Assembly (NCBI GenBank): GCA_037974335.1
Contig: CM075728.1
Span: forward strand, 112,215,476-112,279,475
DNA length: 64,000 bases
Source: Prionace glauca
Taxonomy: Eukaryota > Chordata > Chondrichthyes > Carcharhiniformes > Carcharhinidae
Reading direction: 5' to 3'
A program made the position numbers and the translations under genes. The notes beneath the pieces were generated by a model. The model was not told the DNA's origin and searched no databases. It saw nothing but the letters and a program-made list of their open reading frames with translations. Positions 42,366 through 53,268 of the stretch are shown here, piece by piece; position 1 is the first letter of the stretch; every line of letters starts with the position of its first letter.

Positions 42366-43182
42366 ACATGGGCCAATCTGCAACTCAACAAACAGTAGTC
42401 TTAAATTGAGCTATCATATCCATACTTTTAAAACAAACAGGATTATTCATCTATTGAGCTTCCACACATCATTGTTATGAAATGCCTCACAATACTGAAC
42501 TTCACCCTTTTTCTTTTGACCTCTCGTTTTCAAAATGAAAAGGACTTATGAATTGTCAACAAACATTATCAACAGTTCATTATAACACTCAGTTATGGAT
42601 TGTTAATTGGATTAGCAATTGGGTCAGATGCACATTACATATGTTTCCTCCAGCAATGCTATAACTAATCATTTATGTCTCCTTTTACCAGAATGTTCCC
42701 TACTCGGTGTGATTCAGAATGGGAATTACAATATTCTTGCATTATGTTAGACTGTATGGGTGAACCTTCCAATGCTTTACACTATTTCTAGCAGTAGCTG
42801 CTAAGTGGAGCTGAGGTAAGCACACTCTCACGGTTTTCTTTTAGACAGATTACACATTGGATACAAATTTTGGCTATCAAAAAGTCTAAAGAGAGCAACA
42901 ATCTAATCCGGCTAGCCATCATCGCACAGGATAATTTTGACATTATTTCTGAATCAAGCTTGCAATGTGAATAAATGGCTAGGGCCCTATTTATACAATT
43001 GCTGATAATGTGAATCGTGCAGGTTGTGGAGTTATGGGAGTGCCAATGTGTATATTGACCTGTGAATTTAGGTTTGTGTTGGAGAGCAATGGAAAACTCA
43101 GTAACAGATTTCTCAACTAGTATGTTGAGGAAAGGGAGTGTGTTAGACTGTTTCATCTCAAAAGTGAACTTGAACACACATA
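42366..43182. other. Non-coding DNA; part shared with 35.2-35.6 kb
   Basis: The minus-strand frame 42788-43177 (FEMKQSNTLPFLNILVEKSV, then LQHKPKFTGQYTHWHSHNS) resembles Penelope- or other retroelement-derived polypeptides (F-L-D ... Y-x-K-P-T ... Y-x-x-x-x-S-x-H), also glimpsed at 35415-35597 (VYYKPTCSG). A Penelope-like or related reverse transcriptase relic is possible; evidence is thin. Confidence 0.35.
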
Positions 43183-43495
43183 GTAGGGAAACTAATGAAA
43201 AAAATTCTGAGGGACAGAATTAATCTTCACTTGGGGAGGCAAGGATTAATCAACAATAATCAGCATGGTTTTGTTAAAGGCAGATTTTACTAATTTGATT
43301 TAATTTTTCGAGGAGGTATGTAGATGAGAGTGCAGTTCATGTAGCCTGCATGGACTTTTGTCAAGGCCCCACATGGGATGCTGACAAAAAAGATAAAGAA
43401 CCAATGGGATTCAGGGCAACTTGACAAACTGGATCCAAATTGGCTTTGTGGCAGGATGGTGACGGTCGAAGGTTGTTTTTGTGACTGGAAGCCTG
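43183..43495 (+). repeat. Very old CR1-type LINE fragment
   Basis: A decayed plus-strand stretch matching the CR1 fingers-palm region: gggaaactaatgaaaaaaat (V-G-K-L-M-K-K-I), cagcatggttttgttaaagg (Q-H-G-F-V-K-G) and a broken D-F-x-K-A-x-H-G segment near 43350. No open frame. Confidence 0.55.
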
Positions 43496-43504
43496 TGTCC
43501 AGTG

Positions 43505-43640
43505 GCTTTTTTTAAATTTTTGGGCCAAAGGCCAGTAGTTATTGCCCATCCCCAGCAGCTGAGAATCAACCATTTTGCTATGGTTTTGGAGTCACATGTA
43601 GGGCTGACCAGGTAAGGACAGCAGATTGGGGAGGGCTGAG
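43505..43640 (+). repeat. Fragment of a common shark repeat
   Basis: Words attgcccatccccagcagct and ttggagtcacatgtagggct followed by gaccaggtaaggacagcag are the far end of the repeat family seen at 42270-42365. Confidence 0.5.
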
Positions 43641-45810
43641 GGGGAGAGGGCTGAGTGGGAATTGTGGTGGGTTGGAATGGATAACCCTCATTTCTGCATG
43701 GTGTCGGGGGGAGGAAACACCTCCCTGTTGAATGGTTGGTGATGCTCCCCTGGTCTGTGGGAAGTGGGGAGGGGCAATTCTTTTGTGCCGAGGCGTGCAT
43801 GTCTCTGCTTGTGGAGATTGTGTTGCTCTTTTAACTGGCAGGGTCTAGGAATGGCAAGGGCTCATTATCTGGAGAGAGAATGGGTTAATGATATTAAACC
43901 TATTCAAATTCATGTAAAACAGGTTCATGCGCGTGAACTTCATGACATCACCGGCGAGGTGGTGGGAAAATTCGACTTTGCAATCTCGCCGTCAAGATCT
44001 GTGACTTCTGGATCTTGAGCCCTCGCCAGCATTCACGCGGACAATGAATGTGGACTCAAGATCGCCCCCGGCAGTAGCCACAGACAAAAGCCCTTGGAAA
44101 TAAAGAATGGATGCAATGTATCAGGCGGGCTACAGCTACTGTAAAGAGATTGTAAGGAAGTTTCCAGCAGAGGAAACAGGCTGAAAGCTGAGCTCTCTTC
44201 TTTTTCATTTGGAATAATTGTGCTATTCAGTTCAGAAGCCAGCTCTACTAGGAATCTACCAGTGAACTAATAACTGCAACATCTTTTATATCTGGCCACT
44301 ATGAAACCAGCTAATCCAAATTGGCCACAATATTTAAAAATATATGCTTAACCATATATACTTCTAAGATTTTTTATTGGACTCTAACTTATCTTACTTT
44401 TATGTGAGATGTCATGATTTTGTTTGTTTTTTTCTCTTTGGTTAATGTTAATAAATTTGCTCTTTCTTTAATTCAAGAAATTATCCTCATTGTTCATAAA
44501 TAGTTAAATACCCCTGGATTTGGAAAAGGTATTCATTCCTGAAAAAGAAGTTTAAATCTTTGTTGTGACCAACCAAAGAGATTGAATAGATGGGAGGTCA
44601 GTTTACCCCTTCTCACCTGGTCATAGCATGTCCCAATCTGAGAAATGAAGCTTTCTTTTGCACTTACGTGACGTTTTTCTGTTGACACAAGTGCTATTTA
44701 AATGAAATTGCAAATAATTCCTTTCGCTCAGTGCAGTACTCAGTAAATGTATGAACTGGTGAGACAGGCCCTAAGTTTGACCCTTGGTCTCTACTGAAGT
44801 ATTAGGTGATGGCAGCATGTCTATTTTCTGTTTTTATTGCTGCACTTCCCCACCCCTCAGGATGTCTGTCCAGGAGGGTAAACCCAGAAATCATACTGCA
44901 AGTGTTCCCCAATGAGGGCATTCTACAGCCACCCTGATTGTCTACATGAGTGCCGTAGAGCTCAGGCCAAACTGCCACATGCTGCTGGCAATGGCCAGGA
45001 ATGCATAGCTGGATGGGAGGGTTTCCCTCCACTGAAATGTGCCAGCTCAAAGATTTGAATGTATTTCATTCAGAGAGAGAAGTCAGGATGAACAACCTGA
45101 GGGTGAAGGCTAATATCTGACTCCCCACTGGGCTACAAGTCAGAGATCATGCACTCACAGTCTTGTTGCATTAAGAATAATAGCATGACAGCTTTGTTCT
45201 GTGGCACTCAGATGTTCCAGGTGTCTCTGAAGATCACCACAGGCAGCTGGGATGACCTGTGGGAGACACGAGGTACCTTCTGAGGTCATTGCTGATGACG
45301 GTGGTGTGGAGGTCTGAGACTGAGGCAGACACCCCTTACAATGAGGCTCAGACTACCATCCGATCTGTCACTGAATAGTGCACTGGCCTGCTCAAGCTGC
45401 GGTTCTGCTGCCTGGCCGCTTTGGCGTTCCTCTTCAGTGCAGCGCACAGAGGGTCTCCCAGATGATGTTGGTCTGCTCTGCCTTTTTCAGCAGCGGGTAA
45501 CATTTTGGAGGAGAAGGACGATGTGTATTCCTCTGGGGAAGAGGAGGCAGACCCAGGAGAGAGTGGAGTGAGAACCAATGGAGGACAGGCAGCAGAAAAA
45601 GTTACCTTTGTTTCTAATCCCTGATGATGATCAAATGCCATACAGAATTAGAGTTGATTATCCAAGAAAGCCATTGGCTGGAGTTTTTTTGGTTCCGCTG
45701 CATTGAATGGAGTTTTGGCTGAGTGTCAAATTCTGCGTTCTCGTCGGCAACAGTGGCAGGGTAAATGAGATCGGAAAATTCCAGCCATAATGCGCACTGC
45801 ATGCAATTTT
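43641..45810. other. Non-coding DNA, no gene recognised
   Basis: Mixed AT-rich (44200-44650) and GC-rich (45240-45580) sequence. The GC-rich part has a former-coding look, like the interior of the TIR element at 35.7-39 kb, but gives no family match. A ttggctgagtgtcaaattctgc and cggaaaattccagcc pair near 45715-45785 resembles the ends of small MITEs. No exon supported. Confidence 0.25.
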
Positions 45811-46015
45811 AGAACCACAGAATCTCTGCAGAGCGAAAGAGGCCATTTGGCCCACTGAGTCTGCACTGACCTACCCAGATCCCAACCCTCACCCTCTACC
45901 CCCCAGCACCCCCCAACCCCCCAAGCCCTATCCCCTAACCAGTGCATTTACCATCGCTAATCCATCTAATTTATACATTGTTGAACACTAAGGGACAAAA
46001 TAAAATGTCCAATCC
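45811..46015 (-). repeat. HE1-type SINE 3' part, minus strand
   Basis: Read on the minus strand this is the 3' half of an HE1-type SINE. On the plus strand ggccatttggcccactgagt followed by ctgcactgacc is the complement of the ggtcagtgcagactc...gggccaaatggcc tail. Low-complexity C-rich sequence (45895-45925) interrupts the body. Confidence 0.65.
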
Positions 46016-46201
46016 TCCTTACCTGCATATCACTGGACTTGATCTGCAAGGTAAGGTGTTATTTTTAGTTTGTTTCACCTAGACATCTAATGTACAGTTG
46101 AATCTACTGAGAATATTGGTCCTTATTGTGTAATCAGACGACATGTAATGGATGCACATAGTGGGTTGGAAGAGATGATTTTATTATTCCCCCCACAGTG
46201 T

Positions 46202-47480
46202 TAGAACATAGAACATTACAGCGCAGTACAGGCTCTTCGGCCCAAGATGTTGCGCCGACCAGTGGAACCAATCTAATGACCCTCCAACCTAAACTATTCC
46301 AATGTTATCCATATGCCTATCCACTGACCATTTGAATGCCCTTAAAGTTGGCAAGTCCACAACTGCTGCAGGCAGGGCATTCCACGCCCTTACCACCCTC
46401 TGAGTGAAGAACCTACCTCTGACATCCATCCTATAATTACCTCCCCTTAATTTAAAGCCATGTCCCCTCCTGTCAGCCATCACCATCCGAGGAAAAAGGC
46501 TCTCATTATCCACACTATCCAACCCTCTGATCATCTTGGATGCCTCAATTAAGTCACCTTTCAACCTTCTCTATAACGAAAACAACCTCAAGTCCCTCAG
46601 CCTTTCCTCATAAGACCTTCCCAGCATACCAGGCAACATCCTGGTAAACCTCCTCTGCACCCTTTCCAATGCCTCCACATCCTTCTTATAATGTGGCGAC
46701 CAGAACTGTATGCAATACTCCACGTGCGGCCGCACCAGAGTTTTGTACAGTTGCAACATGACCTCACAGCTCTGAAATTCAATCCCTCTACCAATAAAAG
46801 CAAACACACTGTATGCCTTCTTACAACCTTATCAACCTGGGTGTCAACTTTCAGGGGTGTATGCACATGTACACCGAGATCTCTCTGCTCGTCAACACTA
46901 CCAAGAGTCCTTCCATTAGCCGTATATTCTGTACTCCTGTTACTCTTACCAAAGTGAATCACCTCACACTTCTCCACATTAAACTCCATCTGCCACCTCT
47001 CAGCCCAGCTCTGCAGTTTATCTATGTCCCTCTGCAAACTTTAACATCTATCCTCACTGTCGACAACTCCTCCGACTTTGGTGTCGTCAGCAAATTTACT
47101 AACCCATCCTTATACACCGTCATCTAGGTCATTTATAAAAATGACAAACAGCAGTGGCCCCAAAACAGATCCCTGAGGTACACCATTTGTAACTGAACTC
47201 CAGGTTGAATATTTCCCATCAACTGCCACCCTCTGTCTTCTATCAGCTAGCCAATTCCTGATCCAAACTGCTAAATCACCCTCAATCCCATGCATCTGCA
47301 TTTTCTGCAGTAGCCTACCATGGGGAACCTTATCAAATGCTTTGCTAAAATCCATATACACCACGTCAATTGCCTTACCCTTATCACCTCTTTGGTCACC
47401 TTTTCAAAAACTTGATAAGGTTTGTGAGGCACCACCTACCCTTCACAAAACTATGTTGACTATCCCTAATCAATCCCTAC
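46202..47480 (-). mobile_element. CR1-clade LINE fragment (family C-like)
   Basis: The 3' end at 46202 (tagaacatagaacattacag, cggcccaagatgttgc). On the minus strand the pieces are: 47110-47364 ([40 protein letters not shown]), 46597-47037 (MQRDIDKLQSWAERWQMEFN), 46571-46807 (RPHVEYCIQFWSPHYKKDV) and 46289-46564 (C-terminus). It starts in mid-RT near 47480 by 5' truncation; a few frame breaks. Confidence 0.85.
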
Positions 47481-47659
47481 TGTTAGATACAGGTATCATA
47501 CCTCGAGTGCGCTATGACTGTAGGGTGAGCTAGAGATGTCCTGGTGTTCTCGTCTACACAATTGGCCCAGTTGCACCTTTGAGAGAGGCTCACTACTGAG
47601 AAGACTTTGAACTTGTAAAAATCAAGGATGGTGCAGTTAACTGCAGGCCTGGTTAGCTG

Positions 47660-48490
47660 CATTCAATTGATTGATTTATCATTGTCACATGTATTGGGAT
47701 ACAGTGAAAAATATTGTTTCTTGCATGCTATACAGACTATACTGTTCATAGAGTACATAGGGGAGAAGGAAAGGAAAGGTGTAGAATATAGTGTTGCCTT
47801 TGAGGAGAAAGATCAGCTATCTGTGTGGAATTTGCACATTTGCCTCGTGTCTGCATGGATTTCTTTTGGGTGCTCCAGTTTCCTCCAACAGTCCAAAGAG
47901 GTGTGGGTTAGGTGTACTGGCCATGCTAAATTGTCTCATAACGTCAGGGGGACTAGCTAGGATAAATGCATGGGGTTATAGGCTTGGGTGGGATTGTAGT
48001 CATTGCAGACTTGATGGGCCAAATGGCTTCCTTCTGCACTGTAGGAATTCTATGATTTTATTCTATGATTCTACGTGATAGAACCATTCAAAAGTCTGAT
48101 GGTAGCAGGAAAGAGACAGTTCTTCAGTCGGTTGGCGTGTGTTTTCAGACTTCTGTATGTTTTTCCATTGGAAAAGAGTATGTCTGGGGTGCATGGGGCC
48201 CTTGAATATGCTGGCTACTTTCCTGAGGCAGCGGGAAGTGTAGATGGAGCCTATGGATGGGAGACACAATGGACTGGACTGCATTCATAACATTTTGTAG
48301 TTTCTTGTGGTGTCGGTCAGAGCGGGAGCCATACCAAGCTATATGTCTGGTAAGAATGTTTTCTATGGTGCATCTGTAAAAATTGGTGGAAACCATAGTG
48401 GACATGCCAAATTTCCTTAGCCTTCTGAGAAAGTAGAGGTGTTGGTGGACTTTTTTTAACTATAGCATTCAGGCTTTTGTGAAAAATAGC
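47660..48490 (-). mobile_element. 3' end of a LINE (Rex1/CR1-group), split by a SINE
   Basis: The minus-strand C-terminal ORF (48145-48405) reads STMVSTNFYRCTIENILTRH, IAWYGSRSDRHHKKLQNVM, then NAVQSIVS, the F-Y-x-x-x-I-E-S-I-L ... W-Y-G-x ... K-L-Q-x-V-x-x-x-A-Q pattern at the end of jockey/CR1-group ORF2 proteins. The 3' end near 47660 (ttgatttatcattgtcacat) is a known shark repeat terminus. An HE1 SINE interrupts it at about 47812-48068. The exact clade is uncertain. Confidence 0.6.
47812..48068 (+). repeat. HE1-type SINE (5'-truncated) inside a LINE 3' end
   Basis: Contains the V-SINE central domain (tgtgtggaatttgcacattt, gtgctccagtttcctccaac) and the HE1 tail cagacttgatgggccaaatg followed by cttccttctgcactgtagg and attctatg units. 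The tRNA head is missing. The surrounding LINE continues on both sides. Confidence 0.75.
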
Positions 48491-49274
48491 AGCTAGAAGG
48501 TTCCAGGATCTGAAAATCCAGTGGATCACCCTTACCTTGAGGAATCCTGTGGATTGCTGTTGGACTCCATTTGGGCTTTCTGAGCTGAGTAGGTTTTCAG
48601 TGCAATTTCTACCATCAGTCTTTTACCAAAAATGTACCTGGATACCTCAGGGATGTCATAGCAGCAGGTAACCAATTTCACTGGCCTCAGTTTATGTGAA
48701 TTTATTACACTTATTGGCCCATTGCCAGCCTACCCGTCCCTCGGGCTAAGCTTGGATATACTTGAGCAATGTAAAAGGAGCAAGAAATCATGCATAAAGG
48801 ATCTGTGCCCCTCTTCACCCAACATTTTACTTGGCTAATAGCCCATTCCTGAGGGCAGAGATCTGGAAATCAGTTGCAACATTGATATTTCTCGAAGAAT
48901 GTATTTAAACTTTTACCAAACATGAACTTGGCAGTTAAAGCCCATGGCAGTCATGTATGGGAAATAAATAGTAGTCCAAACTTATTTCCTGGTGGCCATG
49001 CCCACCGAATGGGAACTATTTAGAATTCTTCATTGGTACTTGATTTCCAATCAGAAAGACTGTAGTGGGGGTGATTGTGAGGGGGTGTGGAGGGGTTGAG
49101 GGGTGGGTGGTGGCGGTGTGGAGAAGCGATTGGTTCAAATAGATAAATATCACATCGGTCAATGTCAGGTGCTGTTTGGGTTTCAGGCATATTGAGAATT
49201 TCACTAAAAGTTCCACGCGGAAATACTCCAATTCTAATTCTCTTCACCTTTAGGATCATAAGAGTCAGCTCTAT
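48491..49274. other. Non-coding DNA, nothing recognised
   Basis: No exon, RNA gene or known repeat family could be supported in this stretch. Confidence 0.25.
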
Positions 49275-49580
49275 GGCGCAGCATGGTGGCACAATTTGTA
49301 CTGCTACCTCGCAGCGCCAGGGACCCAGGTTCGATTCCTGGGTTGGGTCACTGTCTGGGTGGAGTTTGCATGTTTTTCCCCTGTCTGCGTGTTTCCTCCA
49401 GGTGCTCTGGTTTCCTTCCACAGTCTGAAAGGTGCGCTTGTTAGGTGCATTGGCCATTCTGAATTTTTCCTCAGTGTACCTGAACAGGCACCAGAGTATA
49501 GCAACTAGGGGATTTTCATAATAATTTCATTGCAGTGTTAATGTAAGCCTGCTTGTGACTAGTAAATGAACTTTAAACCT
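49275..49580 (+). repeat. tRNA-derived V-SINE with intact B box
   Basis: The tRNA-like head has a good RNA polymerase III B box (ggttcgattcc, 49329-49339). The V-SINE central domain follows (gtctgcgtgtttcctccagg, ggtttccttccacagtc). The 3' tail (ttcattgcagtgttaatgta, then agcctgcttgtgactagtaa) differs from the HE1 tail at 48000, so it belongs to a second SINE family with the same core. Non-coding. Confidence 0.8.
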
Positions 49581-49898
49581 TAAAAAACTCCATGACTCTA
49601 TAACATTCAAAACAAGCAAAATAAAGCGAGATATATATAGCTGACGCACAGGAAGCAAACAGATGACAGAATCAATGAGGGAAAAGAAAGGAAAATTTAA
49701 TTTCACGTTGAATTATTTGTTAATGGAAAAATTCTAAGCTGTTGACTGGATGCATACCTCAGCAAGAGGCCCAAAATCATGAGATGCACCACTAGTTAAA
49801 ACTGGTTTGAACTACTTAAAGCCAGCTTGCACTTCTCAGGCAGTGCCCTGTCATTCTGCAATCCTGATCTGGGAAAGAGACAAGGATGGCAAAACATG
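49581..49898. other. Non-coding DNA, nothing recognised
   Basis: AT-rich spacer before the U2-SINE cluster; no feature supported. Confidence 0.25.
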
Positions 49899-50060
49899 GG
49901 AGTAGGTGTAGCTCCTCCTCCAAGGCTTGATCTAATTTGCATCTTAGCCAAAAGGCCAAGACACTGCTTTAAAAAATTGTTTCAAAAGAACCTGAAATGT
50001 AACCTAATGACTTCAACCAAGTACAGCATGTCGATACTACACTTGATCTTAGCCAAAAGG
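49899..50060 (-). repeat. U2-headed SINE, partial copy
   Basis: Minus-strand 5' half of the U2 SINE: a head with cttttggctaagatcaagtg, then the shared body down to the second U2-like motif (ggccttttggctaagatgca) and the ggaggaggagctacacctac tract. The 3' half is absent, and the first ~12 nt of the U2 head are lost. Confidence 0.8.
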
Positions 50061-50069
50061 AAACAAACC

Positions 50070-50394
50070 TTTTTTTTATTTTTAAACTTTATTCCAATCC
50101 AATCAAGTCAAATTAAAGCCAATTCAGAGTCCCAACAAGTTGGGACATTCCCGATCCAAGCTGACAAGACAGGGCTCTCACCTCCTGTCTTGGGCTTGAT
50201 CCACATGATCCAAGCTGATTGGAGTAGGTGTAGCTCCTCCTCCAGGGCCTGATCTAATTTGTATCTTAGCCAATAGGCCCAGATCTCGCTTTAAAAAATT
50301 GCTTCAAATGAAGCTGAAATGTAATCTAATGACTTTAACCAAGTACAGCATGTCGATACTACACTTGATCTTAGCCAAGAGGCCGTGAAGCGAT
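50070..50394 (-). repeat. U2-headed SINE, full-length copy
   Basis: On the minus strand it starts exactly at U2 nt 1 (atcgcttcacggcctcttgg; two changes against U2) and keeps U2 sequence to about nt 39, including the branch-point-recognition gtagta. The body and tail match the 39650-39974 copy: a second U2-like motif, gtcccaacttgttgggactc, ggattggaataaag, then A-rich sequence. Length 325 bp, the same as that copy. No target duplication was found, perhaps because it lies in a cluster with other copies. Confidence 0.88.
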
Positions 50395-50409
50395 GCTGGC
50401 ACTGCTCTT

Positions 50410-50444
50410 GACTACACTTGATCTTAGCCAAAAGGCCAAAAAGC
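50410..50444 (-). repeat. U2 snRNA 5'-end piece abutting the Tx1 LINE tail
   Basis: Minus-strand ggccttttggctaagatcaa and gtgtagt match U2 nt 11-37 exactly. The piece begins directly after the poly(A) end of the minus-strand LINE (50445-50455), so the LINE's 3' flank is U2 sequence. It is either the remains of a U2-type target or of another U2-SINE head. Confidence 0.75.
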
Positions 50445-50595
50445 CATTTTTTTTCTCCAAAAATATACTTTATTCATAAAAATCTCAAATAAACTATTGC
50501 AAATGTACAGGGCTTTGAACTGCAAACAATGCAGAATCAAGACATTTTTACAGATCTGTACAAATTACAATGACTACATTTCAATACTTAAAATG

Positions 50596-52847
50596 CTGTG
50601 TAATGAGGCGGGTAGAATTAGGGACCTTGCGGTGAAGGATCCTCTTGGAGAGAGTGATCATTGTATGGTGGAGTTTCTGGTGCAGATGGAGGAGGAGAAA
50701 GTGGGTTCCTGGACACGCGTCCTTTGTTTGAATAGAGGGGAGTATGGTAGGATGAGAGAAGAATTGGCGAATGTGGACTGGGGGAGTGCGTTGGAAGGAG
50801 GGTCTGCTGAGGAGCTGTGGTGGATCTTTAAGGAGATCTTTCTTGGTGCTCAGCAGAAATTTATTCCGATGGTTAAAAAGGACAGTAGGAGGAGAGGTAA
50901 TAAGCTGTGGATAACGAAGGAGGTGAAGGAAAGTGTTAAATTAAAAGCGGAGGTGTTTAGAGTAGCTAAGAGCAGTGGGCGAGAAGAGGATTGGGAAAGG
51001 TTTAAATGTCAACAAAAATTGACAAAGAAGTTGATAAAGAAGGGTAGGAGAAGCTATGAGGCTGGGCTAGCACTTAATATAAAAAAGGATAGCAAGAGTT
51101 TTTATAAATATATAAAAAGGAAGAGGCTGGCTAGGGTGAACGTTGGTCCTTTAGAGGATGAGAAAGGGGAGCTAGTGGTAGGGGATGGGGATATGGCTAA
51201 GGTCTTGAATAACTTTTTTGTTTCTGTCTTCACGGAGGAGGACGTGAATAATTTGCCGGGTATTAGCGATGGAAAGGTGGTAGGAATGGAGGGTCTTAAT
51301 GACATTACTGTTACTAGAGAGGTGGTGCTCAACAGACTGGAGGGGCTGATTGTGGACAAGTCCCCAGGACCGGATGGAATGCATCCGAGGGTTCTGAAAG
51401 AAATGGCGGAGGTGATAGTGGATGCCTTGGTGGTTATTTTCCAGACGCCGCTGGATTCCGAGGAAGTGCCGGAAGATTGGAAAACGCCTAATGTTACGCC
51501 GTTGTTTAAGAAGGGTGCCAGGCAAAAGGCGGGGAATTATAGGCCGGTTAGTTTAACGTCTGTGGTAGGTAAAATGTTAGAATCCGTCATTAAGGAGGAA
51601 ATAGCGAGGCATCTTGAGGGGAATTGCTTGATAGGGCGGACGCAACACGGTTTCATTAAAGGGAAGTCGTGTCTGCCAAATTTACTGGAGTTCTATGAGG
51701 ATGTGTCTAGGGCAGTGGATAGAGGAGAGCCGGTGGATGTGGTCTTTCTGGATTTTCAGAAGGCGTTTGACAAGGTACCTCACAAGAGGTTATTGCAGAA
51801 GGTCAGGGGACATGGAGTTGGGGGTAGAGTGTTAGCGTGGATAGAGGATTGGTTGTCAAATAGGAGGCAGAGAGTGGGGGTCAATGGGTGCTATTCGGAT
51901 TGGCGGTTGGTGACTAGTGGGGTGCCCCGGGGTCGGTGCTGGGGCCTCAGCTATTTACCATTTATATAGATGATCTGGAGGAGGGAACCGAGTGCAGGGT
52001 GTCGAAATTTGCTGATGACACCAAGATTGGGGGAAAGGCAAATTGTGAGGAGGGTGTGGAGAGTCTGCAGAAGGATCTAGATAGGCTGGGCGAATGGGCC
52101 AGGAAATGGCAAATGGAATTTAATGTTGGCAAGTGTGAGGTGGTCCACTTTGGTAGGAGGAATGGTAGGAAGGACTATTACTTACGTGGCGAAAAACTGC
52201 AGCAGGCGACGGTGCAGAGGGACCTCGGGGTCCTTGTGCATGAGTCGCAAAAACCCAGCTTGCGGGTGCAGCAGGTGGTCAGGAAGGCGAATGGGATGCT
52301 GGCCTTCATAGCGAGGGGGATTGAATATAAAAGTAGGGAGGTCTTGCTGCAGCTGTATAGGGCATTGGTGAGGGCGCAGCTGGAGTACTGTGTGCAGTTT
52401 TGGGCGCCACAACCGAGCAAGGATATTTTGGCCCTGGAGGGAGTGCAGAGGAGGTTTACTAGGCTGATACCGGAGTTGAGGGGATTGAGCTATGAGGAGA
52501 GGCTGAATAAACTAGGCTTGTACTCGTTAGAGTTTAGAAGAATGAGGGGAGATCTCATGGAGACGTATAAGATGATGAATGGGATGGATAGGATAGAGGT
52601 GGAGAGACTCTTCCCGCTCAAAAAAGACAGTAGGACGAGGGGGCACAGCCTCAAGATAAAGGGGAGGCCATTTAGAACAGAGTTGAGGAGGAACTTCTTC
52701 ACTCAAAGGGTGGTGAATCTCTGGAATTCTCTGCCCGTTGAAGTGGTGGAGGCTGCCTTGCTAAATATTTTTAAGAAACGGGTTGATGGGTTTTTGATAA
52801 GAGAAGGGATTAAGGGTTATGGGGAGAGGGCAGGAAGGTGGAACTGA
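50596..52847 (+). pseudogene. CR1-A ORF2, 5'-truncated, one frameshift
   Basis: Two open pieces: up to 51969 (end of endonuclease ESDHCMVEF, then NYRPVSLTS and [14 protein letters not shown]) and 51936-52847 ([37 protein letters not shown]-terminus). The break lies at the GVPQGS motif, where one base is missing (gtgccccggggtcgg against gtgccccaggggtcgg). The start of the first frame (50497) uses Tx1 UTR sequence and is not part of the ORF. Otherwise almost the same as the 20.2-kb copy. Confidence 0.88.
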
Positions 52848-52944
52848 GCCAAGACAGATCAGCCATGATCTTATTGAATGGCGGGGCAGGCTCGAAGGGC
52901 TAGATGGCCTACTCCTGCTCCTATTTCTTATGTTCTTATGTTCT
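50596..52944 (+). mobile_element. 5'-truncated CR1-A LINE in the Tx1 3' UTR
   Basis: Begins in the endonuclease domain (tgtgtaatgaggcgggtaga, compare 22172) and ends with the family A 3' UTR and ttcttatg units. Nearly identical to the 9.6 and 20.2-kb copies. It separates two similar stretches of the Tx1 3' UTR (50547-50594 and 52968-53014). Confidence 0.9.
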
Positions 52945-53268
52945 AAAACGATAACTGTGCCTCAATATTTACAGATTTGTACTAATTACAATGATTACAT
53001 TTTAATACTTAAAACTATATACATGCCTCAGTAAATTACCGAATGCCGTTATTGCTCAGATTGGCACACAGTTACGCAGGTCGAGGGTATTCTGCAGTTC
53101 CTGGGCCCTCGGTCTGCCTCCGTTAAAGCCCTTACAGTGTGGCCTTTCCCCATTCTGCCTTTGCGGCGGCTGCCCCAAGCTTCAGCCCGTCCCTCAGCAC
53201 GTAGTCCTGGACCTTGGAATGTGCCAGTCTGCAACACTCGGTCGAGGACAGTTCTTTCAGCTGGAAGA

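Noticed and set aside
49275-49345. A tRNA gene with a B box
   Set aside because: The tRNA-like part cannot fold as a cloverleaf and runs straight into the V-SINE domain, so it is a SINE head.
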